Positions 36,881-46,550 are shown, counted from the first letter of the stretch. The stretch is DNA of 64,000 nucleotides from Okeania sp. KiyG1 (GCF_014132355.1 NZ_BLZO01000089.1:96411-160410), one strand, 5' to 3'. A program made the numbers and translations. The notes: generated by a model not told the origin, from the letters alone.

Positions 36881-37999
36881 CTATTTGGCACTACTCCAAC
36901 CTTCAATTGAAGCCATTAATATATTAACTGCTGGATGGTCTATTAATTCTTTGAATGTTTCTTTTCCTCCTGCTTTTAATGCTGTAATTATTCGAGATTT
37001 TAGAGAGGGATTTTTTTCTATTTCTTGAATTGCTTGATTAGCAATTTCTAAGTTATTGGTGGGATTTGAGGAATAGTCTGTTTTAGATAGTTGTTCTAAT
37101 AATTGTTGAATTTCTTTTGCTGCCTCTTGTAAGGTTTGTCTTTGTTCGGATGAATAATTATTCTGGTTAATATTCGCTGTATATATTTTTCCTTCTCCTC
37201 CAACAATGCTGGCGATTTTACTGTCTCCGCTAATTTGAATATCGCGATTATTTTCGGTCATTTGAAAATTCTCCGTTTGGCTATTAACAAAAATATTTGT
37301 TCCATTTATTTGATATTCTGTTGTTGTTCGTTGAACAATTTTTTCGGAATTTTTATCTAAGTATTCTATCAGGTCGCTAAATCTGATTTTGATAGCTTCA
37401 TATTTATTTTTCTCCTCTGTTTGTTTAACTATCTGTTCTAAAGTCGAAAATATTTTTCTAAAATAATTTGCTGATACTTCTTGAATAGGGATAATTAGTT
37501 TTTCTCGACCAGATATTTCTGTTAAGGGTGGTAATAAGACTAAACAAGGTAATTGTTCGGGAAGGATATCTAGTTGTCTAGCTATATCGTAAGATTCGTT
37601 TCTATTAAATGGTTTAGTTTCAAATAACCATCTACTTAAAGAAAACTTTTCATACAATTCTGCATAAAGAATTGACTGCCAATATTTTATGAGTGAGCCA
37701 AGGTTAGGCTCAGGTTTTTCTAAGATGTATATTTTACTCCAGTCTCCAGTTAATTTGTAAAATTCCTGAAAGTTATCTCTTGTATAATTAACTATCTCTT
37801 TGTCTACATCTGTATATAAGAAAATTCCCTTCAGTAGTTTTGACGAATCATTCTTTATATTTTGGTCAGTCGTTAAAATATCTCTAAATATGTCATCCTT
37901 ATTTAAGGAAAGACAGAAAGTGTCATTGTTACCTTTGTTATCTTGATCGATCAGATTGATCAGATTGAAAATCACGCTCACACTAATTGGATCTACCAT
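36881..37999 (-). CDS. Uncharacterised protein with coiled-coil C-terminal module
   Basis: 372 aa, soluble. Residues ~1-230 are a globular region I do not recognise (FCLSLNKDDIFRDILTTDQ, WSKIYILEKPEPNLGSLIK). Residues ~245-300 are a polar beta-like stretch (INGTNIFVNSQTENFQMTEN, IQISGDSKIASIVGGEGKIY). The last ~85 residues form a helical module (SSEQRQTLQEAAKEIQQLLE, AIQEIEKNPSLKSRIITALK, GWSSAK) shared by many cyanobacterial multi-domain proteins where it follows protease, TIR, pentapeptide or similar parts. That suggests a signalling or conflict role, by inference only. It ends 41 bp before rfbD's start on the same strand. A 2.2-kb non-coding satellite lies just upstream. Confidence 0.6.
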   Translation of the reverse strand: MVDPISVSVIFNLINLIDQDNKGNNDTFCLSLNKDDIFRDILTTDQNIKNDSSKLLKGIFLYTDVDKEIVNYTRDNFQEFYKLTGDWSKIYILEKPEPNLGSLIKYWQSILYAELYEKFSLSRWLFETKPFNRNESYDIARQLDILPEQLPCLVLLPPLTEISGREKLIIPIQEVSANYFRKIFSTLEQIVKQTEEKNKYEAIKIRFSDLIEYLDKNSEKIVQRTTTEYQINGTNIFVNSQTENFQMTENNRDIQISGDSKIASIVGGEGKIYTANINQNNYSSEQRQTLQEAAKEIQQLLEQLSKTDYSSNPTNNLEIANQAIQEIEKNPSLKSRIITALKAGGKETFKELIDHPAVNILMASIEGWSSAK

Positions 38000-38049
38000 A
38001 ATAATTACCTCAAATTAAGCCATACAACCAAATATAATAGAACTCTTTT

Positions 38050-40330
38050 GCTTTACAAAATATGCCAGATTCATATTCATAATTTTACTCTTTTTATTTT
38101 GCTTTTAACTAGATAGATAAGCAAAATAAAGCATTCTATTAAAAATAACCTCAGCTAGAAAGTTTGCCGAAATATTCTCAATTCTCTGTTCTAAGTTTTG
38201 AGTATTTTACTACTTGAGAATTTGCCGATTTTCATTCTGTCTTTGAGTAAGTAGATAGGCAAAATTTCACCCTCTCTGGAAAATAACCTCAGCTAGAAAG
38301 TTTGCCGAAATATTCTCAATTCTCTGTTCCGAGTTTTGAGTATTTTACTACTTGAGAATTTGCCGATTTTCATTCTGTCTTTAAGTAAGTAGATAGGCAA
38401 AATTTCACCCTCTCTAAAAAATTACTTCAGGGAGAAAGTTTGCCGAAATATTCTCAATTCTCTGTTCTAAGTTTTGAGTATTTTACAGCTTGAGAATTTT
38501 GCCGATTTTCATTCTTCTTTTAAGTAAGTAGATGAGGAAAATTTTACCTTCTCTGGAAATTTACTTCAGCTAGAAAGTTTGCCGAAATATTCTCAATTCT
38601 CTGTTCTAAGTTTTGAGTATTTTACTACTTGAGAATTTGCCGATTTTCATTCTGCCTTTGAGTAAGTAGATAGGCAAAATTTAAACCTCTCTAAAAAATT
38701 ACTTCAGGGAGAAAGTTTGCCGAAATATTCTCAATTCTCTGTTCTAAGTTTTGAGTATTTTACTACTTGAGAATTTGCCGATTTTCATTCTGCCTTTGAG
38801 TCAGCAGATAGGCAAAATTTAAACCTCTCTAAAAAATTACTTCAGGGAGAAAGTTTGCCGAAATATTCTCAATTCTCTGTTCTGAGTTTTGAGTATTTTA
38901 CAGCTTGATAATTTGCCGATTTTGATTCTGTCTTGAAGTAAGTAGATAATAAAAATTTCACTCTCTCTGAAAAGTCACTTCAACTAGAAAGTTTGCCGAA
39001 ATATTCTCAATTCTCTGTTCCAAGTTTTGAGTATTTGACAGTTTGAGAATTTGCCGATTTTGATTCTGTCTTGAAGTAAGTAGATAGACAAAATTTCACT
39101 CTCTGTGAAAAATCACTTCACCTAGAAAGTTTGCCGAAATTTTCGGAATTCCCAATTCTGAGTTTTGAGTCTTTTACAGTTTGAGAATTTTGCGATTTTG
39201 ATTCTGTCTTGAAGTAAGTAGATAGACAAAATTTCACTCTCTGTGAAAAATCACTTCAGCTAGAAAGTTTGCCGAAATCTCCAGAACTTTCAATTCAGAG
39301 TTTTGAGTATTTTACCACTTGATAATTTGCCGATTTTCATTATGTCTTTGAAGTAATTAGATAAGCAAAATTTCACTCTCTCTGAAAAATGACTTCAGCT
39401 AGAAAGTTTGCTCAAATCTCCTGAATTTTCTATTCTGAGTTTTGAGTATTTGGCAGCTTGAGAATTTTCCAATTTTCATTCTACCTTTAACTAAGTAGAT
39501 CGGCAGAATTTTACTCTCTCCAGAAAATCACTTCAGCTAGAAAGTTTGCCGAAATCTTCTCAATTTTCAATTCCGAGTTTTGAGTATTTTACAGCTTGAG
39601 AATTTGCCGATTTTCATTCTGTCTTTAAGTAAGTAGATAGAGAAAATTACACCCTCTCTGAAAAATCACTTCAACTAGAAAGTTTGCCGAAATCTTGATA
39701 ATTCCCAATTCTGAGTTTTGAGAATTTTACAGCTTGAGAATTTGCCGATTTTCATTCTGTCTTTAAGTAAGTAGATAGGCAAAATTTCAACCTCTCTGAA
39801 AAATTACTTCAACTAGAAAGTTTGCCGAAATCTTCTCAATTCTCAATTTGGAGTTTTGAGAATTTTACAGTTTGAGAATTTGCCGATTTTCATTCTGTCT
39901 TTAAGTAAGTAGATAAGAAAAATTTCACCCTCTCTGACAAATCACTTCAGCTAGAAAGTTTGTCGAAATCTTTGGAATTCTCTGTTCTGAGTTTTGAGAA
40001 TTTTCAGTTTGAGAATTTGCCGATTTTCATTCTGCCTTTAAGTAAGTAGATCGGTGAAATTTTACTCTCTCTTTGCTCAAATCTTCGGAATTCTCAATTC
40101 TGATTTTTGAGTATTTTACAGTTTGAGAATTTGCCGATTTTCATTCTGCCTTTAAGTAAGTAGATCGGTGAAATTTTACTCTCTCTAAAAAATTACTTCA
40201 GCTAGAAAGTTTGCCGAAATCTTTTCAATTCCCAATTCTGAGTTTTGAGTCTTTCACAGTTTGATAATTTCCTGATTTTCTCTTCCTTTGACTAGGTAGA
40301 TAAGCAAAACTAAACTACAAGCAAAATCAT
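38050..40330. repeat. 138-bp non-coding tandem array, about 16 copies
   Basis: The landmark AGTTTGCCGAAAT recurs at about 38161, 38299, 38437, 38576, 38713, 38851, 38989, 39128, 39266, 39405, 39543, 39680, 39819 and 39957, then a shortened copy near 40073 and one at 40208 (steps 137-139). Each unit contains ATTCTCAA and TTGAGAAT as an inverted pair, a second TTTGCCGAT site 58 bp after the first, and AAGTAAGTAGAT. All six frames contain stops in each unit, so it is non-coding. There are no unique spacers, so it is not a CRISPR. Confidence 0.92.
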
Positions 40331-40358
40331 TCTAGCAAGTAATTTTTACAAAAATATT

Positions 40359-40389
<31 letters not shown>

Positions 40390-40392
40390 TTG

Positions 40393-40938
40393 TTAAAACA
40401 AATCAGCATCTTTTAAGGTTGTACCAGCTTGATCTTTTTTAGATAATTTCACCTCAATTCCTTCTAGAGGCCAAATAATACCAATTTCTGGGTCATTCCA
40501 AATAATTGAACGTTCGTATTCTGGCGCGTAATAGTCGGTAGTCTTATACAAAACATCAGCAGTTTCAGACACCACTAAAAAACCATGAGCAAAACCAGGA
40601 GGCACCCAAAGTTGTCGTTTATTTTCTGCACTTAAAAGATAACCTACCCATTTACCAAAATTAGGAGAATTTTTCCGAATATCTACAGCAACATCAAATA
40701 TTTCTCCCACAACTGCTCGTAATAATTTACCTTGAGCTTGTTGAATTTGATAATGTAAACCTCGAAGTACACCTTGACTAGAACGAGAGTGATTATCTTG
40801 TACAAATTCCAGACTTACTCCTGTTTTTTCTGAAAAATTGCGTTGATTAAAACTTTCCATAAAAAAGCCTCGTTCATCTCCAAAAACTTGTGGCTCTATT
40901 AACAATATTTCGGGGATTTCTGTTTGAATTACATTCAT
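40393..40938 (-). CDS. rfbC: dTDP-4-dehydrorhamnose 3,5-epimerase, copy 1
   Basis: 181 aa from the ATG at 40938 (MNVIQTEIPE); the frame stays open to 40989 but the extra 17 residues (MLYLLFPIQ...) are not conserved, so the shorter start is preferred. It epimerises C3 and C5 of dTDP-4-keto-6-deoxyglucose. Cupin-fold signatures: FGDERGFFMESF (19-30), HSRSSQGVLRGLHYQ with catalytic His62, Lys71, VPPGFAHGFLV (112-122) and YKTTDYYAPEYER with Tyr131. Almost identical to copy 2 (643 bp away). The heptamer tract ACTCCTG lies at 40360-40388 just after the stop. Confidence 0.95.
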   Translation of the reverse strand: MNVIQTEIPEILLIEPQVFGDERGFFMESFNQRNFSEKTGVSLEFVQDNHSRSSQGVLRGLHYQIQQAQGKLLRAVVGEIFDVAVDIRKNSPNFGKWVGYLLSAENKRQLWVPPGFAHGFLVVSETADVLYKTTDYYAPEYERSIIWNDPEIGIIWPLEGIEVKLSKKDQAGTTLKDADLF

Positions 40939-41035
40939 TTTTTTTGACCTCAGTTGATTGAATTGAATAGGGAATAGTAAATATAGCACTACAATTTAGG
41001 GTGCAGACATTAGGTAAATCCCTTTTGCAGAGCAT

Positions 41036-41581
41036 TTACATCAAATCAGCATCTTTTAAGGTTGTACCAGCTTGATCTTTTTTAGATAATTTCACCTCAA
41101 TTCCTTCTAGAGGCCAAATAATACCAATTTCTGGGTCATTCCAAATAATTGAACGTTCGTATTCTGGCGCGTAATAGTCGGTAGTCTTATACAAAACATC
41201 AGCAGTTTCAGACACCACTAAAAAACCATGAGCAAAACCAGGAGGCACCCAAAGTTGTCGTTTATTTTCTGCACTTAAAAGATAACCTACCCATTTACCA
41301 AAATTAGGAGAATTTTTCCGAATATCTACAGCAACATCAAATATTTCTCCCACAACTGCTCGTAATAATTTACCTTGAGCTTGTTGAATTTGATAATGTA
41401 AACCTCGAAGTACACCTTGACTAGAACGAGAGTGATTATCTTGTACAAATTCCAGACTTACTCCTGTTTTTTCTGAAAAATTGCGTTGATTAAAACTTTC
41501 CATAAAAAAGCCACGTTCATCTCCAAAAACTTTTGGCTCTATCAGCAATACTTCTGGGATTTCTGTTTGAATTACATTCAT
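41036..41581 (-). CDS. rfbC: dTDP-4-dehydrorhamnose 3,5-epimerase, copy 2
   Basis: 181 aa, differing from copy 1 at a handful of residues (Val/Ile at 11, Lys/Gln at 17, last residue Met instead of Phe). All catalytic residues are the same. The near-identity extends through the whole coding region, including silent positions, so this is a recent tandem duplication or a pair kept alike by gene conversion. The last codons differ because the duplication breakpoint lies at the 3' end (DADLM versus DADLF). Which copy is ancestral cannot be told from here. Both read toward rfbD. Confidence 0.95.
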   Translation of the reverse strand: MNVIQTEIPEVLLIEPKVFGDERGFFMESFNQRNFSEKTGVSLEFVQDNHSRSSQGVLRGLHYQIQQAQGKLLRAVVGEIFDVAVDIRKNSPNFGKWVGYLLSAENKRQLWVPPGFAHGFLVVSETADVLYKTTDYYAPEYERSIIWNDPEIGIIWPLEGIEVKLSKKDQAGTTLKDADLM

Positions 41582-42174
41582 TTATATGACCTCAATTTAT
41601 TTAATAGGTAGTAGGTTTTAGGTTTTAAGTTTTAAGTCTGATTAGGTGTTAGGTGTTAGGTGTTAGGTTTTAGGTTGTAGGTTTTAGAGTGAAAATATAG
41701 CAACCGCCAAAGCGGTTAGGACATATCAAAAGCTTAAAACTCAGACAACGCAAAATTTTTCCTTCTATCCTAGATAACTAAAATCTTCTTCCTTCTTCTT
41801 TCTGCTATATTCACAGTTAAAAATTCCATAGATATAGAACTTTATCTTGTCTATTTTGTCAACCTTTTTTTCCCTCATACCAACGGTGAAAAAAGAATAC
41901 TTAACTTAGGCGACATTTCAATTATTAAGTAATTAACACAGACCCATGGAACTTTTTTGATAATTAGCACCCCAGTTATTGTTAATTATTCTGATGTTTA
42001 CTTCTTCCCTAGTCCTTACAAGGGTAGGTTTTTCACAAAGGGGTGAGTAATCACTTTTATTCAGTATAAAATTTCCACAAAAATGTACATTTTTATACAA
42101 TAAATAAATAGTTCAAAACTTCCCTCTCTCCCCACACTCCCCCCACTCCCCCACTCCCTCACTCCCCTACTCCC
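41582..42174. other. Non-coding gap with heptamers and dispersed repeat
   Basis: TAGGTGT heptamers lie at 41644-41670. The dispersed GACATATCAAAAGCTTAAAACT repeat is at 41722-41785, followed by an unremarkable AT-rich stretch and an ACTCCCCT 8-mer tract at 42140-42185 that runs into the end of the methyltransferase gene. No gene. Confidence 0.6.
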
Positions 42175-43041
42175 CTACTCCCCTACTTTTCTTTCCCAAG
42201 CTTCTAATTCTCCTATGCATAGAGAAAAAACTAATTTATGGAGATTTAGAGTTCGAGCAATTCTCAGTAAAAAGGAGAATAAAGTTGGCTGATAATATTT
42301 GAGTCGATCGAGTATATATTCCACACTCATAGAATTATTGGTTGGCTTTGATTCTACATCAGAAAATCCTGTTTTTTCCAAGGCAAATTTCATCGTATCA
42401 AGAGAGAAATAAGTCAGATGTTCTGTTGGTTTATAGTGATACCATAAAGAACCTAATAATCTATGCCAAAATCCTCCCACATTCGGAGTAGTAATAAAAA
42501 TCCATCCTCCCGGTTTCAAAAGTTGATAAGCTGCTGTTAGTTGAGCAATAGGATTTGTTGTATGTTCAATCATATCTTGCAACATAATTAAATCAAAATA
42601 ATTAGGTTCAAAACTATGATTAAACAAATCTCCTTGACAGACAGATAAACCACGACTTTTAGCAAAATTTACTGCATATTCTGATACTTCTAAACCTTGA
42701 GGATTATCCCATTCTAAATCTTTTGCTTGCTCCAAACAATCACCTAAAGCACAACCTACATCTAATAATAAACCTTTACTAGAAAGTTTTTTCTCAGCCT
42801 TCAATAAACGCTCTCGAAAAGTCTGGCTATTAATTTTCATGCCTTGAAAATAATTAGAATATCCTCCTTTAGGAAAATCGTTATTATAGTAATCTTCTTG
42901 ATAAATAGCAGTGGGATTTTTTGGTGGATTATTATCCCAGACCATACCACATACAGAGCATTTAGCTAATAGATAGTCATCCCCTGCTTTGTAGTAGTTA
43001 AATTTATCTGTATGACATAAGGGACAATGATTTTTTTGCAT
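42175..43041 (-). CDS. Class I SAM methyltransferase with N-terminal zinc ribbon
   Basis: 288 aa. The N-terminus has CPLC and CSVC (Cys6/9 and Cys29/32), a zinc-ribbon seen in methyltransferases of sugar and polysaccharide clusters. The SAM-binding core has motif I GLLLDVGCALGDCL (~91-104), GLEVSEYAVNFAKSRG (motif II region), FDLIMLQDMIEHTTNP (motif III/IV) and LKPGGWIFITTPN. The C-terminal part (WYHYKPTEHLTYFSLDTM) is typical of Methyltransf_23-type enzymes. The substrate is probably a sugar or lipid-linked intermediate in the neighbouring envelope genes (inference from position). The last codons are within a cytosine-rich tract. Confidence 0.85.
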   Translation of the reverse strand: MQKNHCPLCHTDKFNYYKAGDDYLLAKCSVCGMVWDNNPPKNPTAIYQEDYYNNDFPKGGYSNYFQGMKINSQTFRERLLKAEKKLSSKGLLLDVGCALGDCLEQAKDLEWDNPQGLEVSEYAVNFAKSRGLSVCQGDLFNHSFEPNYFDLIMLQDMIEHTTNPIAQLTAAYQLLKPGGWIFITTPNVGGFWHRLLGSLWYHYKPTEHLTYFSLDTMKFALEKTGFSDVESKPTNNSMSVEYILDRLKYYQPTLFSFLLRIARTLNLHKLVFSLCIGELEAWERKVGE

Positions 43042-43200
43042 AATATTTGATTAAAATATTACCTGAGATTAAAATCCCAGGCTTATAACTGAAGTCCCTT
43101 AAAAGAGACTAAAAATTTTAAGGTGTTAGTACAGAAATTCATTTTTGTGCAGGATATCAATTTTAACCTGAATTTGTACATTTAAAATATCAAAATTAGC

Positions 43201-43895
43201 ATGGCATTATGGCGACTTTTCTATAATTTTGTTTGGTCAACTAAACAAAGAAAACCTCTAATCATACTAAATATATAACCTCAACTTTATCATTATATTA
43301 TTGGCAAAGTTAATGCTATTAATTGTATTATTCATGGGATTAATGGTACAGAAAATCATATTCATTTAGTAGTTTCAGTGTAAGCATTTCCTGCGGACTG
43401 CTGCGCAAACAGCCGTCAGCTAGCCTCCTATCGGAGGAACTGCGTTATCAGCTATCAGCTATTGCCTTTAGTTTACGATCAAAGCAATATTTAATTGTCT
43501 TACTACAAAAGGTGGTTCCCTTGACCTTAAAGTCAGTTGTTAATTTAAACACTGTTCTTAAAGAGAAAGTCTTTTTGCTGTTAACGTTTGCGTAGCATTC
43601 CGTAGGAAAGTTCCTCCGGAGGAAGCTACCTGACAGCTAATAGCTGTTAGCTCCGCATTCCGGAAGAAATGCTTACATTTGAGTCCCACCTACTTTAGCT
43701 ATTTCTGATTTTGTGAAAAATATTAAAGGTAGTAGTTCTCATTATTTAAATAATTTTCTACTTCCGAAGGAAAAAAAATTTGCTTGGCAAGCAGGATATG
43801 GTGTATTTTCTTTGGGAAAAACACAACTAGAACGAGCGATCGCTTATGTAGATAATCAAAAACAACATCATTCAAAAGAAACTTTCAACGATTAA
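43201..43895 (+). pseudogene. Y1 (HUH) transposase, IS200/REP-associated type, split by a MITE
   Basis: The 5' part starts at 43201 with MALWRLFYNFVWSTKQRKPL and ends with the HUH motif NHIHLVVSV. The 3' part starts at ~43683 with PPTLAISDFVKNIKGSSSHY and contains WQAGYGVFSLG and the Tyr motif RAIAYVDNQKQHH. The 3' open piece is 43713-43895. Between them lies a ~300-bp element with inverted ends. A frameshift after LI (43263) is also present. Such enzymes nick single-stranded DNA and mobilise IS200-type or REP palindromes; this copy is dead. Confidence 0.8.
43379..43676. mobile_element. MITE inserted in the Y1 transposase gene
   Basis: The ends GTAAGCATTTCCTGCGGA and TCCGGAAGAAATGCTTAC are inverted. 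Flanks CAGT and GAGTCCC suggest a 3-bp AGT target duplication. The interior has further palindromes (GCTATCAGCTATTGC; TTCCTCCGGAGGAA) and no ORF. Confidence 0.75.
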
Positions 43896-43897
43896 TA

Positions 43898-44140
43898 ATT
43901 AGGGTTTGCGTATGGAAAGTCTTTTTGCTGGGGTAGGAGATAGGAGACAGGAGACAGGAGAAATGGGAATTAGCCAGGAGGTAGGAGTTAAGAATTGTCT
44001 CTCAATTTTTCTGCCATAATCATCCCAAAATACTAGCTTTTTGAGCTTTTTTCACCGAAAAGTTGGTATTTTTTTCAAATATAAAACGCTCAAACCAATA
44101 TCAGTCAATACTTTTAGAATTAATCAGCAAGCCCTAATTA
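43898..44140. mobile_element. MITE with TTAGGG(T/C)TTGC ends
   Basis: Left end AATTAGGGTTTGCGTATGG, right end ATCAGCAAGCCCTAATT; same family as 12551-12832. The interior is mostly AGGAGAC-like runs and CTTTTTGAGC. It starts 3 bp after the transposase stop. Confidence 0.65.
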
Positions 44141-44647
44141 ATAATTAACAATTAATAATTAATTATTACCTCTTCTGTTCAAGGAGAGGATTGACTCAAA
44201 AGAAAAATTTTCCTTGTTTATCCTTTAAATGAGAGGCTTTAAACCTTAATTATTCGGGAAATTTTTACCTAGAACAAATGATTGATAAAGACGATTTTCC
44301 TTGAAAATTCTCTAGAGATTAAAATCCCTAACTCACAGCTCAATCAATATGCCAAGGATTAAAATGCTCACAGCTTAATTCCTCTCAAGAGGACTCCGTA
44401 TTTTCAGTCCTTTTTAAGGAACTTTAGCTATAGCAATCAGGAATCAGATGTGAAAATTGAGATATTCCTTTAAAGTTTAGAATATAGCAGTTATCTTACT
44501 CATATATATTTGTTTTTTTCTTCTTCTCTATTGCCTTCCGGAGCTGTTGCCTGTTGCCTAAAAATATCCAATATATCACAACTAAAATCATATTGCTATA
44601 TTAGTCTTGAAATAAATTTAAAGGTAATTTTGGCAGTTATTATTATC
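44141..44647. other. Gene-free AT-rich stretch
   Basis: TTAATTA heptamer-like runs up to 44168. Repeated AGATTAAAATCCC / GGATTAAAATGC motifs at 44317-44375 also occur at 43063-43078. No ORF or structural RNA is recognised. Confidence 0.5.
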
Positions 44648-44892
44648 TTATAAACCATTTTCTACCCTGACTTTAACTTCATCATTCAATTTAATAAATT
44701 CTTGTTTATCAGAATTATAAACCCAAGCATTAATGACGGTTTCTCCCATAGGTAAAGACTTAGCTGAAAATGTGACTTTCCATCGCGCTCTACTATACTT
44801 TTTTGACTTCATAACTTTAGCAATATCATTACTCTCTAAATTAACAATAGCATTAGCAAAAAAAGATTTATTTTGCCCAGCAGAAAGTAAAA

Positions 44893-45759
44893 CTAAATTT
44901 GGTTGTTTATTTCTATCCGGTCTAATTGCCCATCCCCTAAACTAAGAGTTTCATCCCTATTAATAATTAGAGTTTTTTCAGTTGTTTGAGGATAATCTAA
45001 ATAACCATAAGTTTCTTTTGTTTCTGTAATAAATTCCAGATTTTGTGGGAATTTTCGCCATCCTAATTTTTCCATAATTTCTGCACCTTCTCTGACTAAC
45101 CAGGTTTTGCCATTCATTAATACTAAACAGCTATCCTGTGATTCTTGAATAAATTCTGAATCTTCCAAATAGTTAATTATTTCTAGACACTCTTTCCGAC
45201 TTTCCATGTAGGGAAAACTTGATTTTACATTAGTAACAACATACACCGAGTTAACCATCATAATTCCTGTCATTACTACAGCAAAAATTTTGTATATTGA
45301 TAAATACTTTTGCTGCTCTTGCAGGAATAAACCAAACAGATAAATTAGGGAAATAATTAATAAAATTGACGTAGTTGTATACCGCGAAGAAATCATTGCA
45401 TTTTCCACACCATATTCTGCCCTCCCTACAGAAATAGATAGAGCAGAAATGAGAGAAAATGTTCCTATTGTTAACCAAGGAATAGCTGCCGGAGTAAAGG
45501 TAAATTTATCAAAATAATTGGGTCTAAAACCCCACCTTTTAAGGAGAAAGATTTTTGGAGCGGAGCTTAAATCTCCGTTGCAAAAATCACTTCTGACTTC
45601 TGTACGGGCGAACGGCCGTTTGCTTCGCATAACTTCGTTAACGCCCCTACGACTTCTGACTTCATTAAACCAGGGTTTCTTGAGAAAATAAAACGTGAAA
45701 AATATAAAACTAGAAAATAATATTAATCCTGTCACAATTGCTGGAATGGAAATTCTCAC
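44893..45759 (-). CDS. Open piece of membrane protein B
   Basis: 288 aa open frame covering the last transmembrane helices and most of the soluble domain (YMESRKECLEIINYLEDSEF, LVREGAEIMEKLGWRKF). Residues ~31-75 (NEVRSRRGVNEVMRSKRPFA and following) are encoded by an inserted palindromic repeat at 45526-45670, not by ancestral sequence. The start is not natural, since the frame is open upstream to ~46205. Confidence 0.5.
   Translation of the reverse strand: MRISIPAIVTGLILFSSFIFFTFYFLKKPWFNEVRSRRGVNEVMRSKRPFARTEVRSDFCNGDLSSAPKIFLLKRWGFRPNYFDKFTFTPAAIPWLTIGTFSLISALSISVGRAEYGVENAMISSRYTTTSILLIISLIYLFGLFLQEQQKYLSIYKIFAVVMTGIMMVNSVYVVTNVKSSFPYMESRKECLEIINYLEDSEFIQESQDSCLVLMNGKTWLVREGAEIMEKLGWRKFPQNLEFITETKETYGYLDYPQTTEKTLIINRDETLSLGDGQLDRIEINNQI
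45526..45670. mobile_element. Repeat element inserted in frame in membrane protein B
   Basis: Contains CCACCTTTTAAGGAG, GTACGGGCGAACGGCCGTTTGC and CGTTAACGCCCCTACGACTTC, all elements of the palindromic repeats found between genes elsewhere in the window. It keeps the frame open through 145 bases. Confidence 0.6.
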
Positions 45760-46184
45760 TAAAGGTAAACCTAAAATAGCTAAAAAGTAATTGATGATTA
45801 AGAATGGTTGTTCTGTAAATAAAAATGGTTTTGGCTCTCGAATGGGATTATAGTTAATTGAATATATTAAACATGAAAGTATAAAGAGTAAAATCCAAAT
45901 AGTGACTCTACTAATTTTTTGTTTTGGTTTACCTTCAAGCCAAAATATTGATGGTATAAGTACAAACCAAGAAAATAATCCTTGTATTAATGTAAAACTG
46001 CCAATAAAACAGGATATTGCTGCCAGAAATATTTTTGTTTTTGCTGAAAATTTATCGAATGCGTAAATAAAATAGATTGCTATGATTAAGCATAAATTTG
46101 TCAGAAACCAAAATAGGGTAAATCCCCATAACCAATTCTGATGTTGTACTAAAGAAAATAATAATAGACTGACTAATATATTTG

Positions 46185-46550
46185 CTATATGTAGGATATT
46201 TTTGTTTTTATTCTGAATTGAATTTCGGCTATTTTACAGATAGCAAAAAATGTGATGATGACAAAAATTACGCTACAAATTATTTCAGCTTGAGTGTTCC
46301 ATTTAGTGGCAAAGGCTAAAGTGGTAATGATTAATTTTGGTATTAATATTCTGTGATGTCCGTGTACTGTGAAAAAGTCAAAAAATGTGGCGTTTCCTTC
46401 AGTAACTCGCTCAAAAATAGGGGTTAATCTCCATTGGTCCCAGTAGGGAACATTGACACTAAAATTAGCGAGAAACCAGAGGAGTAATAAGACTGGAAAA
46501 ATATAGAGGGTTAGTAATAATATTCTGGTTCGGGAAAAGACTTTTAACAT
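46185..46550 (-). CDS. N-terminal open piece of membrane protein B
   Basis: 121 aa with a basic start MLKVFSRTR, one strong transmembrane helix (~10-30), VPYWDQWRLTPIFERVTEGN and a second hydrophobic segment at ~90-110. It ends prematurely after QFRIKTKISYI because of the frameshift. The WDQWR and HGHHRILIP loop is the best conserved part between paralogues A and B and would face the periplasm. Confidence 0.5.
   Translation of the reverse strand: MLKVFSRTRILLLTLYIFPVLLLLWFLANFSVNVPYWDQWRLTPIFERVTEGNATFFDFFTVHGHHRILIPKLIITTLAFATKWNTQAEIICSVIFVIITFFAICKIAEIQFRIKTKISYI

Larger units (their letters stand above)
44648..46550 (-). pseudogene. Membrane protein B, paralogue of 32547-34324, two frameshifts
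   Basis: Three pieces form one ~630-residue protein. Piece 1 (46185-46550) has the N-terminal membrane anchor LLLTLYIFPVLLLLWFLANF and HGHHRILIPKLI. The frame then shifts at ~46205 (one base short) and runs through KNKNILHIANILVSLLLF into piece 2 (44893-45759), with several transmembrane helices and SRYTTTSILLI. After GDGQLD the frame shifts again at ~44925, where one C is missing, continuing NKQPNLVLLSAGQNKSF and RWKVTFSAKSLPMGE to the stop at 44648. Architecture matches protein A. A GT-C-like or polymerase role in glycan synthesis is inferred only. Confidence 0.72.

Noticed and set aside
38050-40330. Possible CRISPR array or long repeat-protein gene
   Set aside because: Unit of 138 bp is conserved over its whole length with no unique spacers, and every frame on both strands contains stops in each unit.
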